Made by a program: the position numbers and the translations under genes. 64,000 nt of DNA from positions 27,894 to 91,893 of the forward strand of contig CAKPAA010000007.1 in NCBI GenBank assembly GCA_934132775.1, read 5' to 3'. The notes under the pieces were generated by a model. It was not told where the DNA came from. It did no database searches and was given only the letters and a program-made list of their open reading frames with translations. Below, piece after piece: positions 1-9,272 of the stretch. The DNA is from an uncultured Clostridia bacterium (lineage in GTDB: Bacteria; Bacillota; Clostridia; TANB77; UBA1234). Numbering within the stretch: position 1 is the stretch's first letter; each line of letters begins with the position of its first letter.

Positions 1-903
1 ATTATAAACAGTAAATCTACCTGGTATATCAACCTTTATTCTTTGTATAACTCTATTGAAAGGCATCTTAAAGTCTGAATAGCTGTTAGTTATTATTATA
101 TCTCTTGCACACACATAAGGATTATTATCTATACCATACGTTGTGATAGGGCAAGTTGCCATTGCCATCAGCTTTTTGGCATACATATCATCAGCATTTA
201 CATACCCCTCTTTTGCCATTGTAAACAGCTTTGCCTTTGCTGCTAAATAATTATCAAATGTTTTATGAAAGTCCAAATGATCTTGTGATAAGTTCGTATA
301 AATGGCTATATCAAAAGTATTGCCATATACTCTATCCAAAGCTAATGAGTGTGAAGAAACTTCCATAACAACTACATCAACTTTTTCATCAGCCATTTCT
401 CTAAACATCTTTTGCAAATCTAAACTTTCTGGTGTAGTTCTTTGAGACTCAATAACCCTGTCTCCTAAGTAATTTGCAATAGTTCCAATTAGTCCAACTT
501 TCTTACCTGCTTTTTCTAGTATACTCTTAATCATATATGTTGTTGTTGTTTTTCCTTTTGTACCAGTTACACCAACTAATTTAAACTCTCTCGATGGATG
601 GCCATAATAGTTGCAAGCAGATAGTGCAAGTAATTTTCTTGTATCTTCTGCAATAATCACAGTAACACTAGTAGGAATTTTACTTACATCAAATTCGCCA
701 TCTTGAACTGCAATTACACTTGCACCTTTTTGCAAAGCCATCTCAACATATTCATGACCATTCGTTTTAAATCCAACAATTGCCACAAACATATCACCAG
801 GCTCAACAAGCCTTGAATCACACCTAATTTCCTTTACTTCCTCTTCAATGTTTCCTTGAAGTTTGAATCCATCGATTCTGTCTAAAATTTTTGATAATTT
901 CAT
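1..903 (-). CDS. murE: UDP-N-acetylmuramyl-tripeptide synthetase MurE (3' part outside window)
   Basis: Cytoplasmic Mur ligase that adds the third residue of the peptidoglycan stem peptide to UDP-MurNAc-L-Ala-D-Glu using ATP. The first 301 codons are present, from an ATG at 903 to the window edge, in frame throughout. Visible motifs are the ATP-binding P-loop GVTGTKGKTTT, then TTPE, EVSSHSLALDRV and LSQDHLDFH, which are in MurE order. The region that would tell diaminopimelate from lysine specificity lies beyond the edge. It sits 88 bp downstream of the transpeptidase gene on the same strand, the usual dcw position. Family assignment is firm; substrate choice is unknown. Confidence 0.96.
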   Translation of the reverse strand, partial: MKLSKILDRIDGFKLQGNIEEEVKEIRCDSRLVEPGDMFVAIVGFKTNGHEYVEMALQKGASVIAVQDGEFDVSKIPTSVTVIIAEDTRKLLALSACNYYGHPSREFKLVGVTGTKGKTTTTYMIKSILEKAGKKVGLIGTIANYLGDRVIESQRTTPESLDLQKMFREMADEKVDVVVMEVSSHSLALDRVYGNTFDIAIYTNLSQDHLDFHKTFDNYLAAKAKLFTMAKEGYVNADDMYAKKLMAMATCPITTYGIDNNPYVCARDIIITNSYSDFKMPFNRVIQRIKVDIPGRFTVYN

Positions 904-991
904 AATTATCCGCCTTTCTTTTGATAGTGTTATTTTCTATCAACTTAATCAAAATTTTTGCGAGTGCTGTAATTACAACTTCTCATCTTTA

Positions 992-3169
992 TTATTCAAC
1001 GTCAATGCCAACTGCTCTGAATTCAACTCTTACTAAGCTGCCTTGCTCCACACTTGTTCCAGCTGGTGGATCTTGAAGCACAGACATTCCACTTCCAGAA
1101 ATCTTTATGTTTAAGTTTGCATCAGATAACTTCTTTGTTGCAGAAACTATGTCTAAGTTTTTAACATCTGGCACAATCGTATTGAATCTTGTATCATTTC
1201 CCTCAACGTATAATTTTACTAATGACTTTTCAACTAATTTTTCGCCTGACACTGGCATTTGTGCTGTTACAATCTTATTCATATCAGATTCATCAACACT
1301 ATATTTAAGTCCTGCATTGTTTAACATCCTTATTGCCTCGCCGACAGTTCTATTTGTCACATCAGGAACTTCAACTTTCTTAGTTTTATCTTCTGTTGTA
1401 TAATCTTTCTTAACTTCAAGATATTCTAGAACCTCAGATAAAATATTTGAAACAACCGGTGCACATATTGCGCCACCTTGGTGTCCAAGTTTGCTCTTTG
1501 GATTAGCAATGGTCAACATTATTGCAACTTGTGGATCAGTCGCCGGAGCCAAGGCAACGAACGAAGCTGTGTAAGTTTTATTCGCTCCTCTCCCTTGCTC
1601 AGCAGTACTTGTTTTTCCTGCAACGTAGTAACCTTTTACTTGACCATTTCTACCAGTACCATTAGAAACAACGCTTGTCATCATATCCAAAACTGCATTT
1701 GCAGTTTCTTTTGAAAATACTTGTTTCTCTGCCACTGGCTCATTTTCTTGAACAACATTTCCATTTCTATCTAAAATTTTAGAAACAATTCTAGGTTTCA
1801 TAAGTATTCCATCATTTCCAAATACAGAAATTACATTAAGCATATTAAGCTGTGTCAAAGTAAAGCCTTGACCAAATGCAGCAGAAGCAATAGTTGAATC
1901 AGTTACATTCGCGATTTGGTGAATAATTCCGTTTACTTCACCAGGTAAATCTATGCCCGTCTTTTTAGAAACGCCCAAAGCTGATAAATAGTCATAATAT
2001 TTAACCTTTCCAATTGTAAGTGCAATGCTCATAAAAACAGGGTTACAAGAGTTCATAAGACCTTGCCTCAAACTCTGCTTTCCGTGTGGATTATAATATC
2101 TCCAACACTTCATATCCCAACCTTCAATTTTTAAATAACCATTACACAAAAACTTAACTGTATCAACATCTTTAACTAAACCTTCTTCAAGAGCAACAGC
2201 CGCTGTAACAGTTTTAAAAACAGAACCAGGTTCAAAAGTATCTGTTATAACTCTATTTCTCCATAAATTCTGTAATTCCTTTGTTTTTTCAGCGGATGAT
2301 AAAGTGTCCCACTTACTCTTTAAAGCATCTGTCGTTGGTGTGAAAGGACTATTCGGATCATAAGTTGGTGCAGTTGCCATCGCAAGTATATCACCCGTCT
2401 TAGGGTTCATTATCGTGCAAGCTGCATAATCTGGATTATTGTCGCTAACAGCTTGATCCAAATATTTTTCAGTTATATACTGTATCATTTCATCAACTGT
2501 AAGAACTAAGTTCAAACCATCTTCTGGTGGAATATACTTTTCATCATTTAAAGGAAGTTCATTTCCTATGGCATCAGTGCCAACAATTAGTTGCCCTTGA
2601 ACGCCTTTAAGCACACTTTCGTACTGAGTTTCAATTCCTTCAAGACCTTGATTATCCGTTCCACAAAATCCTAACACATTCGCTAACAATTTACCATTAG
2701 GATAATACCTTTTAGTATCTTCATATATATTTACACCTGTTATTTTTTCTTCTTTAATCCAAGCTCTCACTTGGTCTGTAACAGATTTATCTAACTTTTT
2801 AGCAATAGTTTCATCTGCTGTATTCTTCTTAGTTTTAGCTAAAACAGTTTCATAGTCTAAATTCAAAATTTCAGATAAACCCTTTGCAGTTTTTTCTTTA
2901 TTCTCTGCCTTAATATTCTTAGGCGTTATACTTATCGATTCAACGGTTATACTCTCCGCCAAGACCTCACCATTTCTATCATAAATAATTCCCCTCTTAG
3001 GGCTAATCTTTCTATTCTTAGTTTGTTGTGCGTATGCCTCTTCTCTCATATCACTGCCTCTAACAACTTGCCAATAAAAAAGTCTACCTATAAGCACAAG
3101 AATCAATGAAAAATATATAATCATTATAATCTTAATTCTACGTTTTGTCTTTATTTTAGCCTTTGCCAC
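992..3169 (-). CDS. Class B penicillin-binding protein with two PASTA domains (FtsI/SpoVD type)
   Basis: Septal peptidoglycan transpeptidase of 725 residues. It has one N-terminal membrane anchor (about residues 15-33), a dimerisation domain, then the transpeptidase domain with SVFK (nucleophile Ser316, Lys319), SCN (Ser374-Asn376) and KTS (from Lys519, replacing the common KTG). Two C-terminal PASTA repeats follow, beginning near VEVPDVTNRT and TIVPDVKNLD. Two PASTA repeats recall PBP2x and PBP2b, while the sporulation paralogue SpoVD usually has one, so I cannot decide between vegetative FtsI and SpoVD. It lies between the FtsL-like gene and murE. ATG at 3169 is preceded by GGAGGTGAG. Confidence 0.95.
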   Translation of the reverse strand: MAKAKIKTKRRIKIIMIIYFSLILVLIGRLFYWQVVRGSDMREEAYAQQTKNRKISPKRGIIYDRNGEVLAESITVESISITPKNIKAENKEKTAKGLSEILNLDYETVLAKTKKNTADETIAKKLDKSVTDQVRAWIKEEKITGVNIYEDTKRYYPNGKLLANVLGFCGTDNQGLEGIETQYESVLKGVQGQLIVGTDAIGNELPLNDEKYIPPEDGLNLVLTVDEMIQYITEKYLDQAVSDNNPDYAACTIMNPKTGDILAMATAPTYDPNSPFTPTTDALKSKWDTLSSAEKTKELQNLWRNRVITDTFEPGSVFKTVTAAVALEEGLVKDVDTVKFLCNGYLKIEGWDMKCWRYYNPHGKQSLRQGLMNSCNPVFMSIALTIGKVKYYDYLSALGVSKKTGIDLPGEVNGIIHQIANVTDSTIASAAFGQGFTLTQLNMLNVISVFGNDGILMKPRIVSKILDRNGNVVQENEPVAEKQVFSKETANAVLDMMTSVVSNGTGRNGQVKGYYVAGKTSTAEQGRGANKTYTASFVALAPATDPQVAIMLTIANPKSKLGHQGGAICAPVVSNILSEVLEYLEVKKDYTTEDKTKKVEVPDVTNRTVGEAIRMLNNAGLKYSVDESDMNKIVTAQMPVSGEKLVEKSLVKLYVEGNDTRFNTIVPDVKNLDIVSATKKLSDANLNIKISGSGMSVLQDPPAGTSVEQGSLVRVEFRAVGIDVE

Positions 3170-3316
3170 ATACTCACCTCCAAAACATTCCGATACATAT
3201 ATATTACAATATATAATTTAATATTACAACCACTGCAATCATTCTTATGAGTTAAAAACTAAAATTATAATATCTCCAACAAGCTAGCTCATAAATTTGT
3301 TATAGATATATAAAAA

Positions 3317-3355
3317 GCACACAAGAAATTAAGACAACCTAATATTCCAGTGTGC
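3317..3355 (-). terminator. Weak hairpin with T-tract after the FtsL-like gene
   Basis: On the minus strand GCACAC (3355-3350) pairs with GTGTGC (3322-3317), followed by TTTTTA. The stem is short and the loop long (27 nt), so termination would be partial. It lies directly after the stop codon at 3358 and before the 188-bp gap ahead of the transpeptidase gene. Confidence 0.35.
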
Positions 3356-3357
3356 AT

Positions 3358-4167
3358 CTAGTCTAATATATTTCTTATGTCGTTAATAAGCTTTTCCAAA
3401 AATGTTTTTTCTTCCTTTTCAATAACGACAGGAGTTGAAATCTTATCTTCTTTTCCCACAACAACTTTTTGTATTTGAGAATCCTTAGGTTTTTGCATAC
3501 CCAACTGATACTTTGCATAAGATTCAATATTCGATAAATCTGTTTGCGTTTGTATTTCAGATTCTATTTGTGCATTTGTTGTATTTATATTGTCTAATTT
3601 GCTTTTCATTCCATTAACCTTAGAAAATGACTCATTTATAAGTGATGACCTATAACATATCAAAAACAAAATTGAAAATGCAAAAAAGGCAATTGCCACA
3701 TTTTTAAGTGGTGCTGATTTTTCTTTCGTTGCAACTTTCTTCTTTGGACTTGCAATAACCTCAGCGTGTTTCAATGACATTTCCTTTGGTTTCTGAATCT
3801 GTCTTTTAGAAACCATCGTTGGTATTTCTAAATTCTTTGATGCAGTCCTCTTTCTAGTAGTAGAAGTGGTATCTCTCGTAACCGCTCTTGTAGAAGTTCT
3901 AGTTACGTTCCTAGTGGTAGCAGTCTTAACCTCAACCCTTTGAGAAGCTTTATTTCCTCTAACAGGCACATTTCTCGTTAATTGGCTTTGAGTGCTTTTT
4001 CTACTTGGCTGAGCTTGAACACTTCCTTTACTTGTTTGAGGCTGAGCAGTTCTTCTAACCGCTTGACTAGATGTTTTTGGTCTACCATTAGAAGTTCCAG
4101 CTTTTGCTGAACTTCTACGTCTATTGCCATATTCATAATAATCATAGTCATATTGAACTGCTGGCAT
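3358..4167 (-). CDS. FtsL-like septum formation protein with long basic low-complexity N-terminus
   Basis: A 269-residue protein between rsmH and the septal transpeptidase, exactly where ftsL lies in Firmicutes. Residues about 1-150 are rich in Ser, Thr, Arg and Gln (repeated TRNVTRTSTRAVTR-type runs). A single membrane segment (about 153-172, VAIAFFAFSILFLICY) is followed by a short extracytoplasmic helix with the FtsL-like ending NIESYAKYQLGMQKP. Function as an FtsL/DivIC partner of FtsB and FtsI is inferred from position, topology and that ending. The cytoplasmic extension is much longer than in a classical FtsL of about 120 residues and its role is not evident. A good AGGAGG lies before the ATG. 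Confidence 0.75.
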   Translation of the reverse strand: MPAVQYDYDYYEYGNRRRSSAKAGTSNGRPKTSSQAVRRTAQPQTSKGSVQAQPSRKSTQSQLTRNVPVRGNKASQRVEVKTATTRNVTRTSTRAVTRDTTSTTRKRTASKNLEIPTMVSKRQIQKPKEMSLKHAEVIASPKKKVATKEKSAPLKNVAIAFFAFSILFLICYRSSLINESFSKVNGMKSKLDNINTTNAQIESEIQTQTDLSNIESYAKYQLGMQKPKDSQIQKVVVGKEDKISTPVVIEKEEKTFLEKLINDIRNILD

Positions 4168-4200
4168 TAACTACAAACCTCCTTAAAAATTTTCTTACAT

Positions 4201-5124
4201 CTATTTTATAATTCTTTCAAAAACTCTTAATTTTGCACTCTTAGAGCGAGGATTTTCTTCCATCTCTTGTTCTGTTGGTACAATTGGTTTTCTTGTTATA
4301 ACCTTTCCATAAGACTTAAAACCACATACACACTTTGGAAAATCTTTTGGGCAAGTACATTTACCTTGTAATTCCAAAAAAGTCTCTTTAACAATCCTAT
4401 CTTCCAAAGAATGAAAAGTTATAATGCAAATTCTTCCACCATCATTTAATACGCTTGCTATATCTAATATTGCCTTCTTTAATTCTTTTAATTCTCCATT
4501 TACTTCAATTCTCAATGCCTGAAAAATCCTTTTAAAAGAATTTACTGCATCTTTTGGAACTGCACTTCTAACAATATCCGCTAATTCGTAAGTTGTTTCG
4601 ATTGTTTTTATCTTTCTTGCTTGTGCAATTCTCTCAGCAATTCTTTTTGAAAACTTTTCCTCACCATATTCAAAAAATATTTTTTCTAGTTCTTCGATAC
4701 TGTAATCATTTACAATATCCTTTGCAGATAACTCTTGAGTCTGATCCATTCTCATATCAAGTTCTGCATCTTTGGTGTAACTAAAACCTCTAGCACCTTC
4801 ATCAATTTGATAAGAAGAGATACCTAAATCTAATAGCACACCATCAATTCTATCTATTCCAAGTGCAGACAGATGCTCTAATATATCCTCGTGTCTACCG
4901 TGCACATATTTTACATTATCATAATCTTTTAATCTTTTTTTGCTCGCTTCTAAAGCTTCTAAATCTCTATCAATCCCAATAAGTAAGCCGCTTTCAAGCT
5001 TTTCAGCAATTTTAGACGAATGTCCTGCACCACCCATAGTGCCATCCACATAAATACCGTCTTTCTTAATATTCAAATTTTCAATACATTCATTAAGCAT
5101 TATAGGTTGATGCTTAAACTCCAT
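4201..5124 (-). CDS. rsmH: 16S rRNA (cytosine-1402-N4)-methyltransferase RsmH (MraW)
   Basis: S-adenosylmethionine-dependent methyltransferase acting on C1402 of 16S rRNA in the small-subunit P site. At 307 residues it has the usual family length. Visible signatures are HQPIMLNECI at the N-terminus, the SAM-binding DGTMGGAGHS, GIDRD, DGVLLDLGISS, FKRIFQALRIEVN and the C-terminal ITFHSLEDRIVK plus NPRSKSAKLR. It lies downstream of mraZ on the same strand with a 434-bp gap, and 33 bp upstream of the FtsL-like gene. ATG at 5124 follows GAGGAG. Confidence 0.98.
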   Translation of the reverse strand: MEFKHQPIMLNECIENLNIKKDGIYVDGTMGGAGHSSKIAEKLESGLLIGIDRDLEALEASKKRLKDYDNVKYVHGRHEDILEHLSALGIDRIDGVLLDLGISSYQIDEGARGFSYTKDAELDMRMDQTQELSAKDIVNDYSIEELEKIFFEYGEEKFSKRIAERIAQARKIKTIETTYELADIVRSAVPKDAVNSFKRIFQALRIEVNGELKELKKAILDIASVLNDGGRICIITFHSLEDRIVKETFLELQGKCTCPKDFPKCVCGFKSYGKVITRKPIVPTEQEMEENPRSKSAKLRVFERIIK

Positions 5125-5558
5125 AACAATTCTCCTCTATGAAGATATATAGCGGCCATTAAGACCGCTATATCCTTGTATTTCTTTTTGTGACAACCTC
5201 GTCTTTTCTCTTTTGTTACCATTATTTTTCTCTTTTGTAAAACGTAAAAACAAAACAAATAAAATAAGATATTTTTTTACGACTAAAAACCAAAATATTA
5301 AAAATTTACGAATAGTGTCGCATACACCTACATTCATAACTACCAATAATACTGTTCCTGATCTTAGTCCTAATCTTTTGTTTTTTGTAGCACCCCTTAT
5401 GTACTATTTTTTCATTTGTAAATAAAGTCCCCTTAAAACTTTCATCATTTGTAAATTAAAATTTATCTTCTGTACTTCTAGCAACGTTAACATTGCTACC
5501 ACACTTTAAAATGTGCTTTTTCTGATGTTATATTTAAATTAGCTCTTTTGGAACTAAA
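5125..5558 (-). promoter_or_regulatory. 434-bp mraZ-rsmH intergenic leader with hairpins
   Basis: I see no gene here; the 69-codon ORF at 5137-5346 (minus) has no recognisable content. A perfect 9-bp hairpin (arms 5147-5155 and 5165-5173, 9-nt loop) ends about 22 bases before the rsmH start, just upstream of its ribosome binding site. A second small hairpin has arms TAGCAA/TTGCTA at 5479-5484 and 5493-5498. The long gap between mraZ and rsmH is unusual for dcw clusters and suggests post-transcriptional control or a separate rsmH promoter, neither of which is demonstrated. Confidence 0.4.
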
Positions 5559-5987
5559 TTAAATGCCTAATAAGGTCATTTTCTCAGCAATATCATCTGA
5601 ATCTTGCAAAGCATTATATTCTTCCCATTTAGCTTTACTCCAAATTTCAATTCTAGACGAAACACCAATAATTACTAAATCTTTTTCCAAAGATGCAAAC
5701 GTTCTCAAGCTCTGAGAAATCAAAATTCTTCCCTGAGTATCAAACTCACACTCAATAGCAGAAGAAAAGAAAAATCTTGTAAAATTTCTCGCATCTTTTC
5801 CAGTTATCAAAGGCAATGTTTTGATCTTCTCCTCAATATTCTTCCATTCCTCCAAAGAATAACCATAAAGGCAACCATCAAAACCTTTAGTTAGGATAAA
5901 TCTTTCGCCAAGCTCCGTCCTAAATTTCACCGGGATAATCACTCTGCCTTTTGCATCAATGGTATGACTATACTCACCAATTAGCAT
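5559..5987 (-). CDS. mraZ: Transcriptional regulator MraZ
   Basis: A 142-residue AbrB-fold DNA-binding protein that represses its own dcw operon by binding tandem TGGNG repeats. The two MraZ half-domains are visible: [20 protein letters not shown] near the N-terminus and the second repeat [17 protein letters not shown]. It is the first gene of the dcw cluster. The matching operator is directly upstream (6017-6041), so autoregulation can be inferred from sequence alone. ATG at 5987 follows GGGAGG. Confidence 0.97.
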   Translation of the reverse strand: MLIGEYSHTIDAKGRVIIPVKFRTELGERFILTKGFDGCLYGYSLEEWKNIEEKIKTLPLITGKDARNFTRFFFSSAIECEFDTQGRILISQSLRTFASLEKDLVIIGVSSRIEIWSKAKWEEYNALQDSDDIAEKMTLLGI

Positions 5988-6016
5988 ACTGATTCCTCCC
6001 TTCTAATTAACTTATT

Positions 6017-6041
6017 CACCACTTAGCTCCACTTTTCCCCA
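6017..6041 (-). promoter_or_regulatory. MraZ operator: three TGGNG boxes at 10-bp spacing
   Basis: On the minus strand TGGGG (6041-6037), TGGAG (6031-6027) and TGGTG (6021-6017) occur with exactly 5 bases between them, which is the known MraZ box architecture. They lie between the predicted promoter (6053-6081) and the mraZ start. Confidence 0.85.
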
Positions 6042-6052
6042 CCTTTGATTCA

Positions 6053-6081
6053 ATTTTAATATATAATCTTATGAAGTGCAA
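6053..6081 (-). promoter_or_regulatory. Housekeeping promoter of mraZ / dcw operon
   Basis: TTGCAC at 6081-6076 and TAAAAT at 6058-6053 are separated by 17 bp, reading toward mraZ. The start point would fall just ahead of the three MraZ boxes. Confidence 0.65.
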
Positions 6082-6212
6082 GTGTTTTCGCAATTTTTTC
6101 CAAAAAAAATTCGACAAAATTTCTTATTTTTCGCCTTGTTCAAAAATTTACATCTCAAATTTTCTTAATATAACAGAAAGTATAAAAAAATTATCCGAAT
6201 TTTTGCTTATAT

Positions 6213-6287
6213 TTCAATAAAAAACGCCACCTTATAAACTGAAACTAAAAATGTTATTTTTTAATTTCAGAAATAAAGTGACGTTTA
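6213..6287 (-). terminator. Long wobble-paired hairpin, second terminator after the 814-residue gene
   Basis: On the minus strand AAACGTCACTTT (6287-6276) pairs with the AAGGTGGCGTTT arm near 6219-6230 through G-U pairs, with an inner CTGAAA/TTTCAG helix, followed by a T-rich tract. It stands between the first terminator and the mraZ promoter and would insulate the dcw operon. Confidence 0.5.
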
Positions 6288-6295
6288 AAATAACC

Positions 6296-6345
6296 AAAAA
6301 AAGACTGCACTCATTTCGAAAATAAATTCACTAATGAGTACAGCC
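6296..6345 (-). terminator. Rho-independent terminator after the 814-residue gene
   Basis: A 13-bp stem (arms 6333-6345 and 6303-6315, containing G-U pairs) is followed on the minus strand by seven T residues (6302-6296). Confidence 0.75.
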
Positions 6346-6460
6346 TTCTATTTTTATATTAACTTTTAATTCAAGTTCATTACTTTATTTGATTATCACA
6401 CTAAGTTACACTAATAATACTATTTAGACTTTCTGAATATTAAAAACACACATTGTCCGC

Positions 6461-8905
6461 TTATCTTTCATCTTTGTCGTTGTCTTGTTTATGTGCCTTC
6501 TCGTAAATATCTTTATATTGCTGTCTTACATACTTTCTTCCATCTTTGATTTCGTGTCCGTCTTTTTTTACATCAAACGTGCTATCTTTTATTCTTCTTG
6601 TTGGCTTAGGTTGCTCTGGTCTTACATATGAACGAGTCTTTTTTGGTGAATCTATCACTAATTTTTCTTGATTTTGAGAGTTTTCAATTGTTCTTGGCTT
6701 AAAGTTTACACTAAATTTGCCATTTTCATCAAAAACACATTCAAAAGTTGGTATGTATGGTTTTTTATTCATCTTTTCCAATTCTGTCTCCTCGTACTTC
6801 TGCAACTTAGCATATCCAAATGTTGTTTTTCCTGTTGTTACTAATCTCGCATCACAACTATGTTTGTATGGACCATATGGAGATTTTAATGCGTTGCATA
6901 CATCTTGTGCTGTTAATGCTGAATCTAATGCAATTGCCATTTTAAATTGATTTTCTGGTATTGTTGGATCATCCCAAGTTCTTATTGCATCACTGCTTAA
7001 ATCTAATTTTCCATCTAGTTCATCTCTAGTTTTAGTTTTAAATCTTCCCCAAACTCTCTTTGCTGGATTTGATGACATCATTCTTGTAAAGTCTGTATCT
7101 TTTCCGCCATTTTCTTTTTTCATTTCTTTGCATAGTTTCTTTAATCCATCTTCGCCATACATCTCTAGCATTTTTCCTCTTAAATTCCCAATAGCTTTGT
7201 CTAATGCTTTTGATGGATTTTTAATGTATGAATCAATATCTTTTTCTTTACGAATTAGCTTATCGCCTCTCTTCTCAAAGAAACTTAATTTTCCATCTTT
7301 CACATACATTTTATTTTCATTTTCAAGTAAAAACATATCTATGTCTTTTGGCATTGAAATACTTTCGCAATCCAATTCAGTAGATTTACTTTTCTCTTCT
7401 TTTTGACCAAATAATCTTTCAAAGAAACTAGGTTTCTCTTTAGCTGGTAATTTTGTTTCTTCCTTTTTCTGCTGTGTTGAAGTTTCAGGTGTTTTGTTAC
7501 TATTATCCTGAGTTAAAACTGACTTAGCATCACTTAGCTTACTTGGTTGTCCCTTACCATCATTCTTTGGCAAATCTGATGGCTTAGTTTTGTTATTACT
7601 TGCTGGCTGATCATTTTTACTTTTATCTTTATCATTTGCAGACTGGTTCTTTCCATCTTTATCTTTCCTTGCCTCTGTCTGATTCTTTTGATCTTTATTA
7701 GTGTTCATTGTTTGATTAGTCGCTTTATCACTATTTTTATCTTGATTTGCGTCTTTTACCGTCTTTTCTGCATTTTGCCAAGAAGCCTCATTTTTACGAT
7801 ATTTTAGATGTTTTTCTTTTTCTCTTTCAACAGCTTTTCTTACGTCTGTCTCTCTCTTTTCCATTTTGTATTTTGAATGTATTCCATCTCTTTCTGCTTC
7901 AAACACACTTTTTCTACGTTCTATATCCTCTTGCTTTCTCTGAAGTGTTGATCTATAATTCTTTAAATTTTGTAAGTTACCATTTAATGTATCAACGTCT
8001 ATTTTTATTGCATTAGGGACATCTTTATTGAAATTTTCTCCAATTTCAAAAGCCGACTTACTCAAAGAAAATTTCTGTTCTATATCTTTATTATTTTCTA
8101 ATAAATCCAATAATTCAGAAGTTAGTCTATCAAATTCATCAGGATCGTACCCAGGTTCATAAACTCTTGTTCCGTCAGCTGCTATATGAAAATGGTTACT
8201 AAATTCTTGATATCTAGCATACTTTTCGTTAATCTGTCTTACTAATTCTTCGGCTCTATCTATGTCATCTATATCTTCCTTATTTTCTTTATATTCATCA
8301 TCAAATTGCTTTATGTATTCTTCCAACTCATTTAATCTATTTTGGTCAAAGTTCAAAGTTTCTTCGGACACAATTCCCCTTGCTCTATTTAATTTTTCAC
8401 CAGCTAATTTCAATGCCTTTGCAACATCTTCGTATTTATCTCCTGTCTTATATCTATCTTCTAAGGTTACTTCAATATTATCTAATCTACGCACTAACAT
8501 TCTTCTTTTATCTTCTGATAAATTGGGTTGAGATAGCTCTTGCATAATTTCGTCTATCTCTCTTAGCTTTTGCGTAAGCTCTAATATTTCCTGAGATGCT
8601 TCGCTTATTTCTTTTCTATATTGTTTTTCACTTTCCAAAATAGCCCTAGCATCCTCTAATCTATTAAACGCCTCTCCTGCTTTAATTTGTTCTTGTCTAA
8701 GTGTATCCTCATTTTTCAATATTTCTGCATCAAGTTCTGATATTGCAGCATTATCCCCTTTTCCTATAGCATCTACCTTCTTATTCTTTAATCTTCTAGT
8801 CATTATTGCCCTGTTTACAACAGCTTCAAACTGCATATTATAATTTTTTTCTAGTCTTTCAATATTTTGTTCTAACTCGTTGATTAACTTACTTAATTCA
8901 TCCAT
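6461..8905 (-). CDS. Large coiled-coil protein with polar linker and basic C-terminal domain, function unknown
   Basis: I do not recognise this 814-residue protein. Residues 1 to about 380 are almost entirely charged, heptad-like coiled coil (for example ELEQNIERLEKNY and EILELTQKLREIDEI). About 380-495 is a Lys/Asn/Asp/Gln/Ser-rich linker with KDKSKNDQPASNN-type runs. About 495-814 looks globular and ends in a basic segment (SPKKTRSYVRPEQPKPTRR). No signal peptide or membrane segment is visible, so a cytoplasmic scaffold or filament is a guess. It is monocistronic, between two terminators and a microprotein pair. The ATG follows AAGGGGATAAAAT. The reading frame is clearly coding, but I infer no reaction. 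Confidence 0.7.
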   Translation of the reverse strand: MDELSKLINELEQNIERLEKNYNMQFEAVVNRAIMTRRLKNKKVDAIGKGDNAAISELDAEILKNEDTLRQEQIKAGEAFNRLEDARAILESEKQYRKEISEASQEILELTQKLREIDEIMQELSQPNLSEDKRRMLVRRLDNIEVTLEDRYKTGDKYEDVAKALKLAGEKLNRARGIVSEETLNFDQNRLNELEEYIKQFDDEYKENKEDIDDIDRAEELVRQINEKYARYQEFSNHFHIAADGTRVYEPGYDPDEFDRLTSELLDLLENNKDIEQKFSLSKSAFEIGENFNKDVPNAIKIDVDTLNGNLQNLKNYRSTLQRKQEDIERRKSVFEAERDGIHSKYKMEKRETDVRKAVEREKEKHLKYRKNEASWQNAEKTVKDANQDKNSDKATNQTMNTNKDQKNQTEARKDKDGKNQSANDKDKSKNDQPASNNKTKPSDLPKNDGKGQPSKLSDAKSVLTQDNSNKTPETSTQQKKEETKLPAKEKPSFFERLFGQKEEKSKSTELDCESISMPKDIDMFLLENENKMYVKDGKLSFFEKRGDKLIRKEKDIDSYIKNPSKALDKAIGNLRGKMLEMYGEDGLKKLCKEMKKENGGKDTDFTRMMSSNPAKRVWGRFKTKTRDELDGKLDLSSDAIRTWDDPTIPENQFKMAIALDSALTAQDVCNALKSPYGPYKHSCDARLVTTGKTTFGYAKLQKYEETELEKMNKKPYIPTFECVFDENGKFSVNFKPRTIENSQNQEKLVIDSPKKTRSYVRPEQPKPTRRIKDSTFDVKKDGHEIKDGRKYVRQQYKDIYEKAHKQDNDKDER

Positions 8906-9044
8906 ATTTTATCCCCCTTAAACAAAACTACATATATATTATATCACATGTTTACATAATTATCTAGCTTTGCTTACAATTTCTTTTGTTTTTTAATAGC
9001 TTTTATGGCTAATTTATATAATTTTCATATTAAATAACAAGAAT

Positions 9045-9087
9045 AACCCTTGAAAATCTCACAAAGTATTTAAGATTTTCAAAGGTT
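9045..9087 (-). terminator. Hairpin terminator after the microprotein pair
   Basis: A 15-bp stem with G-U pairs (arms 9073-9087 and 9045-9059) follows the stop of the 46-residue ORF on the minus strand. The downstream tract ATTCTTGTTATTT is only moderately T-rich. Confidence 0.5.
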
Positions 9088-9094
9088 ACTTGCT

Positions 9095-9235
9095 CTATCC
9101 TTCTACTATTTCATCTATTTTATCTAATAAATTTCCCAACTTTTCCAAATCTTCATCAGATAAACTAGCTAAATTTTCTGGTGTCATTAACTCTACCAAA
9201 TTGTCTAGTTTATCTACAACCTCATCTTCGTTCAT
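9095..9235 (-). CDS. 46-residue acidic microprotein, function unknown
   Basis: A short ORF starting ATG at 9235 behind a strong GGGAGG (8 bases upstream) and ending TAG at 9095. The product begins MNEDEVVDKLDNLVELM and ends KLGNLLDKIDEIVEG. It is acidic, predicted helical and leucine/valine-spaced like a small amphipathic helix. It follows the Spo0E-like ORF on the same strand by 37 bp, so the two are probably co-transcribed. The ribosome binding site, co-orientation and terminator support a real gene; no function is inferred. Confidence 0.55.
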   Translation of the reverse strand: MNEDEVVDKLDNLVELMTPENLASLSDEDLEKLGNLLDKIDEIVEG

Positions 9236-9272
9236 CGTTAGTTCCTCCCTTTTTTCTTTCGTTTGCAAAGGT

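Noticed and set aside
5137..5346. 69-codon ORF between mraZ and rsmH
   Set aside because: No ribosome binding site, composition typical of intergenic DNA and overlap with a hairpin; treated as non-coding.
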